A stretch of 57,705 nucleotides of DNA from CAZJYI01 sp964550025. GTDB lineage: Bacteria; Verrucomicrobiota; Kiritimatiellia; UBA8416; CAYOBW01. A program made the translations under genes and the position numbers. The notes beneath the pieces are model-generated. The model saw nothing but the letters and a program-made list of their open reading frames with translations, did not search any database and was not told the origin of the DNA. Location of the stretch: positions 1 through 57,705 of the forward strand of contig CAZJYI010000066.1 in the NCBI GenBank assembly GCA_964550025.1, read 5' to 3'. Positions 1 to 5,563 of this stretch are shown here, piece after piece. How positions within the stretch are numbered: position 1 is the first letter of the stretch; every line of letters starts with the position of its first letter.

Positions 1-107
1 CGTCCGCCCCACAGTGCAAAGACGTGCGACGATCATCTTCCGGGGGATCGAACGAATCGGTTCAATCGATGGATTCGATACGCTCGACTTCTTCGAGAGC
101 GAGACGC

Positions 108-1046
108 CTAATCAACGTTCGACGCTTCGGAAGCCGCTTGCCGCGTCAGCCAGTCCCACTGCCGATCGACCTGCCGCTGAAGCTCGTCGATCATGTGGGC
201 GTGTTGCGGCTTCTTGAGGTGGCGGAAGCGGCCCTGCGACAGCAGCCAATCCTTGACAGGAACGCGCTCTTTGGGCGTGTGGCTGATCGTGTAGCGCCCC
301 TCGTCCACCTCGTACAGCGGCCAGTAGCGCGTTTCGACAGCCAGCCGGGCCGACTCCACTCCCTGGTCGGGGGCAATGCGCCATCCGGGCACGCAGGGGG
401 CGAGAATGTTGAGGAACGCCGGGCCGTCCAGATCGATGCCCTTCTTGAGCTTGTTCGAGAGGTCAACCGGGTTGTGGATGCTGGCCTGGGCCACGTAGTC
501 GATGTGGTGCCCGACCATGATGGTGCTGAGGTCCTTGCGCGGTCGGCTCTTGCCCGAAGAGGCGCTCCCCACGGGGGTCGTGGTCGTCGCGGCGCCCACC
601 GGCGTCGCGCTGCTGCGCTGGATCCCCGTGTTCATGTAGGCGCCGTTGTCATAGCAGATGTACAGCAGATCGTGTCCGCGTTCCATCGCGGCGCTCAACG
701 ACTGCAGGCCGATGTCGTATGTCCCACCGTCGCCGCCGATCGCCACGAACTTCAGGCGTTTATCCGTCTTGCCCTTCTTCCGCAGGACGTTGTACGCCGT
801 CTCGACGCCGCACATGGTCGCCGCCACGTTCTCGAACGCCGTGTGCACCCATGGGACCTTCCATGCCGAGTATGGAAAAATGGTGGACGCGACCTCCAGG
901 CAGCCCGTGGCGGACCCGACAACCACCTCGTAGTCGCTCACGCGCGAAAGCATGCGCGTGAAGATCGGCACGGTGCAACCGGCACACATACGGTGCCCGC
1001 CGGAATAGGCGCCCTCTTTCTGAGCAAGTGTTTGAAGATTTGGCAT
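108..1046 (-). CDS. porB: Pyruvate/2-oxoacid:ferredoxin oxidoreductase, beta subunit (TPP-binding)
   Basis: This 312-residue protein is the thiamine-diphosphate subunit of the four-subunit pyruvate synthase type enzyme, which oxidises pyruvate with CoA to acetyl-CoA, CO2 and reduced ferredoxin in the cytoplasm (family knowledge). Visible marks are the N-terminal RMCAGCTVP cysteine pair, a third cysteine in GSATGCLEV, the TPP/Mg motif GGDGGTYDIGLQSLSAA and the following YDNGAYMNTGIQ segment, all in the usual beta-subunit order. Length is normal. It starts two bases past the porA stop and is the last gene of a minus-strand porG-porD-porA-porB operon. A related 2-ketoisovalerate enzyme cannot be excluded because substrate choice is not readable here. 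An imperfect hairpin around positions 81-101 lies just past the stop but has no T-run. Confidence 0.93.
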   Translation of the reverse strand: MPNLQTLAQKEGAYSGGHRMCAGCTVPIFTRMLSRVSDYEVVVGSATGCLEVASTIFPYSAWKVPWVHTAFENVAATMCGVETAYNVLRKKGKTDKRLKFVAIGGDGGTYDIGLQSLSAAMERGHDLLYICYDNGAYMNTGIQRSSATPVGAATTTTPVGSASSGKSRPRKDLSTIMVGHHIDYVAQASIHNPVDLSNKLKKGIDLDGPAFLNILAPCVPGWRIAPDQGVESARLAVETRYWPLYEVDEGRYTISHTPKERVPVKDWLLSQGRFRHLKKPQHAHMIDELQRQVDRQWDWLTRQAASEASNVD

Positions 1047-1048
1047 AA

Positions 1049-2230
1049 TCAGTCGCCCCTCACACCCAGGATGTCGTGCACCTTCTCGGCCTTACCCGCC
1101 TGCAGGTACCTCTCGCTTTCAGCATAGATCTCGGCAATGTCCGACGGGAAGAGGTCTCTGCCGCCCAGGCCGAACACGCGGTTGTAGACGATGGGCCGCG
1201 TCTCCAGGTCGTACAGCGCGGTGCGGATCTCCCCGAACAACGGACCGTACGCCCCGAAGCTCGCCGACCGGTCGAGAACCGTCACGACCTTTGCGTGACG
1301 CAGCGCCTCGCGAATCTCGTCGTAGGGGAACGGGCGGAAAACACGGATTTTCAGCAACCCGACCTTCTCGCCCTTTTCGCGAAGGATGTCAATCGTCTCC
1401 TTGATCTCGCCCGCAATCGAGTTGATCGCGACGATCACCCGCTCGGCGTCTTCCAGCCGGTACGATTCGAAGAGCCCGTATGACCGACCAAACGTCTCCG
1501 CGAACTCGGCCGAAACGTCGTTGATAACGGACTTGGCATTGGCGATGGCCTGGATCTGCCCGCGCTTGTGCTCGATGTAGTAGTTCTGCAGGTCGAGAGC
1601 GCCCCAGGAAGCAGGCTTGTCCGTGTCCAGGAGGGAATAGAGCGGCTGTGGCTCGCCGACGAACGCGCCAACGCGCTCGTCATCTTCGAGCTGCATCGTT
1701 TCAACCGCGTGAGAGATGATGAAGCCGTCCAGGCTGACCATCAGGGGCAGCCGCACGTCCATGTGCTCGGCAATGCGCGGCGCCATGATCATGTTGTCGT
1801 AGGCTTCCTGGTTGTTCTCGGCGTAAATCTGTATCCACCCCGCGTCGCGCCCGCCCATCGAATCGCCGTGGTCCGGGTGAATGTTGATCGGGCCCGAAAG
1901 CGCGCGATTGACCACGGTCATCAGGACCGGCTGCCGCATGCTGGCGGCCACGTACAGCATCTCCCACATCAAGGCGAACCCGCAGGACGCCGTCGCCGTC
2001 ATGACGCGCCCGCCGGCCAGCGACGCACCGATGCAAGCCGACATCGCGCTGTGCTCGCTCTCGACGGTTACCAGCTCCGTGTCCACTACGCCGTCCGCCA
2101 CGAACCCCGCAAAATCCTCGATGATCTGCGTGGAGGGTGTGATCGGAAAGGCGGGCACCGCGTCGAGGCGGATCTGCCGCATCGCTTCGGCTATCGCGCC
2201 GTTTCCTGTTAGAGCCGTCGTCTTCGGCAT
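1049..2230 (-). CDS. porA: Pyruvate/2-oxoacid:ferredoxin oxidoreductase, alpha subunit
   Basis: The product is a 393-residue alpha subunit carrying the pyrimidine-binding part of the TPP site and the C-terminal transketolase-like domain. Recognisable stretches are GNGAIAEAMRQI at the N terminus, PITPSTQIIEDF, the ESEHSAMSACIGASLAGGR segment that is hallmark of the alpha subunit, and NRALSGPINIHPDHGD. The start was set at the ATG at 2230, which gives MPKTTALTGN. An upstream in-frame ATG would add 29 unconserved residues and run back into porD. It lies 14 bp after porD and two bases before porB, so all four genes are probably one transcript. It is expected to form a complex with the beta, gamma and delta subunits. 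Confidence 0.92.
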   Translation of the reverse strand: MPKTTALTGNGAIAEAMRQIRLDAVPAFPITPSTQIIEDFAGFVADGVVDTELVTVESEHSAMSACIGASLAGGRVMTATASCGFALMWEMLYVAASMRQPVLMTVVNRALSGPINIHPDHGDSMGGRDAGWIQIYAENNQEAYDNMIMAPRIAEHMDVRLPLMVSLDGFIISHAVETMQLEDDERVGAFVGEPQPLYSLLDTDKPASWGALDLQNYYIEHKRGQIQAIANAKSVINDVSAEFAETFGRSYGLFESYRLEDAERVIVAINSIAGEIKETIDILREKGEKVGLLKIRVFRPFPYDEIREALRHAKVVTVLDRSASFGAYGPLFGEIRTALYDLETRPIVYNRVFGLGGRDLFPSDIAEIYAESERYLQAGKAEKVHDILGVRGD

Positions 2231-2244
2231 GGTCCTTGCGTCCC

Positions 2245-2583
2245 TCAGGTTTCCTCGTGTACGAAATCGATCGCGGTCGTCTTGCCGCGCTTGTTGATAG
2301 GGCACTCCGCCGCGCAAAGGCCGCAGCCCTTGCAGTGGTCGTAGTTGATCCCGCTGATTTCCTTGCGGTCCTTGCCGCTACGGGTCTTGCCGTCGGTCAG
2401 TCCGAAGGCCTCTTCCGGACAGAACACCCAGCAGGTAAGGCAATGAATGCAATCCTCGGCCTTCCACACCGGCCGCTTCGTCCGCCAGCTTCCCGTCGCA
2501 TAGTCGGCCGCGTTGCCGCCTTCGGGAATCACCCCGCCCAACGGCAGTTCCTGCCACGTTTTGAGAGCGTACTTGTCGCTCAT
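2245..2583 (-). CDS. porD: Pyruvate/2-oxoacid:ferredoxin oxidoreductase, delta subunit (2x[4Fe-4S])
   Basis: This 112-residue polypeptide is the ferredoxin-like electron-transfer subunit. Two complete [4Fe-4S] motifs are visible: CIHCLTCWVFCPEEAF and CKGCGLCAAECPINKRG. Each has the CxxCxxCxxxCP spacing of bacterial 2[4Fe-4S] ferredoxins. The start at 2583 (MSDKYALK) is preceded by GGAGGA at a good distance and overlaps the porG stop by four bases (ATGA), which indicates translational coupling. A longer frame would extend back through porG and is not credible. It would pass electrons from the TPP site to soluble ferredoxin. Confidence 0.92.
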   Translation of the reverse strand: MSDKYALKTWQELPLGGVIPEGGNAADYATGSWRTKRPVWKAEDCIHCLTCWVFCPEEAFGLTDGKTRSGKDRKEISGINYDHCKGCGLCAAECPINKRGKTTAIDFVHEET

Positions 2584-3155
2584 GATTCCTCCGCCTCGTC
2601 GTGCCCGCGCTGAATGGCCTCCAGGTTCTTCTCGACCACGTCCGCGGCCAGCAGATGGGCAAAGACATGCCGCGCCTCGCGAACCAGCACCTTGACCCCG
2701 ATCGTGTCGGGGCACGCCCTCGCAAAGGCCCCCATCATTGCCGAGTTGGGGATCTCGCGCCCGAAGAGCTCCAGCGAAATGCTGTTGGCCGCCACCGTAT
2801 ACAGTCGCTGGTAGTCCAGATTCAGCTTGTCGCGAATCACTGCGGCGGGAAGCTCGGTGTTGACGATAAAAACGGTATCCTTGGTGATTCCCGCCAGGAG
2901 CTTCCCCGACCCGATGAGTGTCGGGTCCACGATCATCACCACGTTGGGTTTCAGGACCGGCACGTGCGTGCGGATACGTTCGTCCGCAAACCGGTTATAC
3001 GCGCGAACGGGCGCTCCGCGCCGCTCGGGGCCGTAGTCCGGAAACGCCGAAACATGCTTTCCTGTGCCCTGCACGGCCTCGGCAAGCGATTTGGCCCCCG
3101 TAACGGTGCCCTGCCCGCCCCTGCCGTGCCACCTGACCTCGAAATACTCTCTCAC
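2580..3155 (-). CDS. porG: Pyruvate/2-oxoacid:ferredoxin oxidoreductase, gamma subunit
   Basis: The 191-residue protein opens with MREYFEVRWHGRGGQGTVTG, the conserved N terminus of the gamma subunit, followed by the SAFPDYGPERRGAPV segment typical of this CoA-handling domain. It is the first gene of the operon. The start codon is GTG at 3155, supported by GGGAAGG about five bases upstream on the minus strand. The order gamma-delta-alpha-beta is the standard one for four-subunit enzymes of anaerobes. No other substrate-specific gene accompanies the operon, so pyruvate is the likeliest but unproven substrate. Confidence 0.92.
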   Translation of the reverse strand: MREYFEVRWHGRGGQGTVTGAKSLAEAVQGTGKHVSAFPDYGPERRGAPVRAYNRFADERIRTHVPVLKPNVVMIVDPTLIGSGKLLAGITKDTVFIVNTELPAAVIRDKLNLDYQRLYTVAANSISLELFGREIPNSAMMGAFARACPDTIGVKVLVREARHVFAHLLAADVVEKNLEAIQRGHDEAEES

Positions 3156-3406
3156 GCAGACCTTCCCGTATGAATTGAAGCCGAATCGTATACGAATTCT
3201 GAGGGGGGTGTGTCAACCCAAACCGGGACATTTGATGGCCACAGAAGTCACAAAATGCACAGAAACAAGGAGTTAGCAAAGCCGGAACTAACACACTTCG
3301 AGGATATGGCGAGGCCATCTGACGTATTCGCCGATGTCTGACCACTCAGTCTCCACCAATTCGGCTGTGTTGACATGGTTACTATTGGGCGCCACGGTCT
3401 CGAAGG

Positions 3407-3536
3407 AGTAGGTCCCAGTTGTACTGGGACCACGGAGAACGCGAGGCCGCGGAGACGAGACAGTCGCGACTCAAGGCAGAACTGTGGGTGGCTGCGTCGT
3501 CACCGTCCGCTGGTCCCAGTGCAACTGGGACCTACT
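3407..3536. repeat. REP-like inverted pair of 25-nt palindromic elements
   Basis: Two copies of the same 25-nt element face each other at 3407-3431 and 3512-3536. Each is built round GGTCCCAGT...ACTGGGACC and carries AGTA on its outer side, and the copies differ at one base. The 80 bp between them holds no gene. Such head-to-head pairs of palindromes resemble REP doublets (BIME/REPIN arrangement). They lie in the 469-bp gap between porG and the lipoprotein gene. I see no supported gene elsewhere in that gap. Confidence 0.75.
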
Positions 3537-3624
3537 TCGGACGGGGATCCAAAAGGCGCTCAGGGTCGTGCGATGGGGAGAGCAGCAAAGCAGGACCAAG
3601 CACCCTCGTGGGTACTCGCGTACA

Positions 3625-4206
3625 CTAGGGCTCCTCCTCGGACCAACGGTGGAGAGACCATCTCACGATCGCACCGGGAACGCTGTGTGCCCCCAGTTCT
3701 TGAACGGACTCCTCGATATGGACGAGCCGTGTCTCCGGCAGCAGGAAATCTCCCTCGAGGACACGAAGCATGTAGAGTCGCCTGAAAGGTGGCGAGCAGT
3801 ACCACCCGGCGACCTCATCAAGACGGAGGACAGCGTTGCTTGCGGTGACAGTACGTGCCAGTGTCCACCCGCCGAGGCAGCCCGCCGTCTCGAGCGTAAG
3901 ATCGAAGGTGTTCGAACCCGCCGCCCTGAAATCCAGTCTTGTGTACTCCAGCGAGTGTCGATAGCCCCACGCGCCGGTAGGATCGGCATCCAACGCCAGA
4001 AATGGAGTCAACAGCTCAGAACGGTGGGATGCGGCCGCGAGGTGCTGGGTGTACCAGCCGTACCTCTCGTTCAAGAAGTGCGTTGTCTCATCCGCGTGAG
4101 ACGAGGAAACAAGAGCCTGCTCGCCGTCGACTGGCGGAGATTGGCACGCGCTGATGGTTGCCACCACCACGAGGGATACTAGCAGTATTCCCAGTCTTGC
4201 TGTCAT
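3625..4206 (-). CDS. Putative secreted lipoprotein, unknown function
   Basis: I do not recognise the family. The 193-residue product begins MTARLGILLVSLVVVATISAC, a signal peptide ending in a lipobox-like ISAC, so lipidation at that cysteine and anchoring in a membrane are likely. The mature part holds no repeat or transmembrane segment. It has two or three further cysteines and several Trp/Tyr residues (ERYGWYTQH, GAWGYRHSLEYTRLDF, GWYCSPPFRRLYMLRVLEG), compatible with a small globular periplasmic domain. The start at 4206 was chosen because it places the hydrophobic segment at the N terminus. The previous in-frame ATG adds 17 charged residues. It is co-oriented with the toxin-antitoxin remnants upstream, with an 82-bp gap to the nearest. 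Confidence 0.6.
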   Translation of the reverse strand: MTARLGILLVSLVVVATISACQSPPVDGEQALVSSSHADETTHFLNERYGWYTQHLAAASHRSELLTPFLALDADPTGAWGYRHSLEYTRLDFRAAGSNTFDLTLETAGCLGGWTLARTVTASNAVLRLDEVAGWYCSPPFRRLYMLRVLEGDFLLPETRLVHIEESVQELGAHSVPGAIVRWSLHRWSEEEP

Positions 4207-4288
4207 TGGCTGAACCAGCCGGGCGGCTGAATCCTTCCCGCGCGACAAACAGGGCACATGGAAACCTGCGGTGAGGCCGTCCCCGGCC

Positions 4289-4468
4289 TCACCGCATTCG
4301 TCTCGACTTGTTGGACTGCCTCTTCCGCGGCGAAAGCGTGACTACTCGATCACCCAGGGATGACTCGAATTGTCTCAGATCCTCACAGATCTTGTGGAGG
4401 TCCGAGTTGAACTGCCGGGTGTGTTCCATGCGATATTCCCGCATTTCCGCTACGAACGGATCTTTCAT
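4289..4468 (-). CDS. Small conserved-type protein, likely partner of a PIN-domain gene
   Basis: A 59-residue protein starting MKDPFVAEMREYRMEHTRQF. It is charged and probably mostly helical, with a basic tail (SPRKRQSNKSRRMR). Its ATG overlaps the stop of the preceding PIN-type remnant by four bases (ATGA), so the pair was once translationally coupled. Short proteins with the pattern 'KDP..E.....+..H...F..D' directly behind PIN-domain genes are familiar to me in PVC genomes as probable toxin-antitoxin partners. That is recall plus inference, not proof. With its partner truncated it may now be non-functional. Confidence 0.5.
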   Translation of the reverse strand: MKDPFVAEMREYRMEHTRQFNSDLHKICEDLRQFESSLGDRVVTLSPRKRQSNKSRRMR

Positions 4469-4590
4469 GACGCGTCCCCCAAAAACGCCTCGGGAGGCAC
4501 GATCTCCGGGCATTCATATCCGGCGTTCTCAACGATCTGACGTATCATCATCTTGGTGAACGGGTTGTCAATGCACAACGCCTCGGATAG
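4465..4590 (-). pseudogene. 3' remnant of a PIN-domain (VapC-like) gene
   Basis: The open frame ends in IVENAGYECPEIVPPEAFLG, which resembles the C terminus of PIN-domain toxins (typically '...GYEPPVICTPEELMG'). Nothing of the N-terminal nuclease core (the acidic DxxxL/D residues) is present, because a TAG stop lies at 4591-4593 in the same frame. The break sits 22 bp past the stop of the MazF gene, so the MazF/DinJ module now lies where the missing 5' part should be. A 28-residue peptide could still be made from the ATG at 4551, but I regard this as a truncated gene. Confidence 0.45.
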
Positions 4591-4612
4591 CTAGCTCTGG
4601 TTGTCAGCATGC

Positions 4613-4930
4613 TCACAGGTCGAAAACGTACTTCAGGGCGGCCCTGATCTTCCCCACTGCCGCAGGATGCAGTCTCCCGATCGGTCCGTTGAGCTCGTGG
4701 TGCTGGATAGCCTGCAAGCCCTGGACGTTCACATAGCTCTGCGCGCGAAGGAACGGGGGTCTCCCGATGTCCACTTCGTATTCACTCCCACGATTAGCAG
4801 TCGTTATGGGAGCGCACACCGCGAGCGCGCGCGGCGCATCCGGGTCCTGTCGTGAAACGACGACCATCGGGCGGACCTTTCCCGCGATACCGAGATCGAC
4901 TCTATAGACCTCTCCAGGCTTAGTCGTCAT
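4613..4930 (-). CDS. MazF/PemK-family endoribonuclease toxin
   Basis: This 105-residue protein has the MazF fold signature: GEVYRVDLG at the N terminus, then KVRPMVVVSRQD (the PG..K.RP.vvvs strand-loop with the catalytic Arg region), CAPITTANRG (usual T/S at the active site), and SYVNVQGLQAIQ near the middle. MazF enzymes cleave mRNA at short sequences when the antitoxin is lost. It overlaps the upstream antitoxin gene by 11 bp, a typical toxin-antitoxin arrangement. The antitoxin is of the RelB/DinJ type rather than MazE, which makes this a mixed pair. Confidence 0.85.
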   Translation of the reverse strand: MTTKPGEVYRVDLGIAGKVRPMVVVSRQDPDAPRALAVCAPITTANRGSEYEVDIGRPPFLRAQSYVNVQGLQAIQHHELNGPIGRLHPAAVGKIRAALKYVFDL

Positions 4931-5165
4931 AGACCGAATCCAGTGACGCCTGCCGCATCTGGGCCGACAGCAGGATATCGTCGTTCTCGTGCGTCCCCTG
5001 GCTCAGCCCGACGTGAAACGGCAAGCCCTTTTGCAGGCGGACCTGCACGAGAAAGAGCCGTATCGCCTCGGTCGTTGACAATCCCAAACGGTCGAAAATG
5101 CGCTCCGTGTCTCGTTTGAGCCGAGAATCGACGCGCGCCCGGACGTAACTGTCTTTCGTCTTCAT
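4920..5165 (-). CDS. RelB/DinJ-family antitoxin
   Basis: An 81-residue ribbon-helix-helix antitoxin. The N-terminal SYVRARVDSRLKRDTERIF followed by LGLSTTEAIRLFLVQV is the DinJ/RelB RHH pattern, and KGLPFHVG is the usual linker after it. The C-terminal part is acidic (HENDDILLS...DSVYDD) and would wrap the toxin. The start at 5165 (MKTKDSYV) fits the family length. An ATG 48 bp upstream adds residues not seen in relatives. It precedes and overlaps a MazF-type toxin. RHH antitoxins normally repress their own operon by binding palindromes near the start. I did not find a clear operator. Confidence 0.82.
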   Translation of the reverse strand: MKTKDSYVRARVDSRLKRDTERIFDRLGLSTTEAIRLFLVQVRLQKGLPFHVGLSQGTHENDDILLSAQMRQASLDSVYDD

Positions 5166-5464
5166 GCCCCCAATGTAGTCCTTATGTGCTACAATGTCAA
5201 GGTGTGTCTTCACTCGTCCATCGTGCCGATGTCACAGTTCCGGCCGCGGCACGTCGTGCAAGTCAACCGCGTAAGCGTATCCGGGCAAGGGTGGCGGTCA
5301 AGAGTGCGAGTAAGTGTCTGGACAGACCGGCAGCCACACTTGACCGACGCGACTTCGTCCCGGTCCCATCCTCCACTGCGAGCGTGTCGGCGAACCAACG
5401 GCAAACGCTTACGCTCCGCGGAGCTGGTTCCGAGTCATTCCTTGGTCCGCATGTCGCTAGATTA
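5166..5464. other. Intergenic stretch without a supported gene
   Basis: This stretch lies between the antitoxin start and the hairpin element at 5465. Open frames here on either strand have no recognisable protein features. It should contain the promoter of the antitoxin-toxin operon, but no convincing -10/-35 pair was identified. Confidence 0.5.
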
Positions 5465-5543
5465 GGGCAAAGACTAAGGCAAAGATCAGGGGCGGAGATA
5501 TCTCCCCTCGTCTTTACCATAATCTTTACCCTCGTCCTCTTCC
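5465..5543. repeat. Dispersed imperfect hairpin element, copy A
   Basis: A purine-rich arm (AAAGACTAAGGCAAAGAT) and a pyrimidine-rich arm (TCTTTACCATAATCTTTACC) flank a short palindrome, GGAGATATCTCC. The arms are only partly complementary. A second element of the same design lies at 30099-30168. It sits 20 bp from the stop of the first HzsA-related gene, so it could act as a transcription end or be a mobile repeat. Confidence 0.5.
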
Positions 5544-5563
5544 TCCCAAAGCCCGCGCCCTCA

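Noticed and set aside
24..1127. Plus-strand 367-codon frame over porB
   Set aside because: Antisense to a recognised porB gene and without any protein features.
3484..4182. Plus-strand 232-codon frame opposite the lipoprotein gene
   Set aside because: The minus frame has a signal peptide and lipobox. The plus frame starts within the palindromic repeat region and has no leader or motif.
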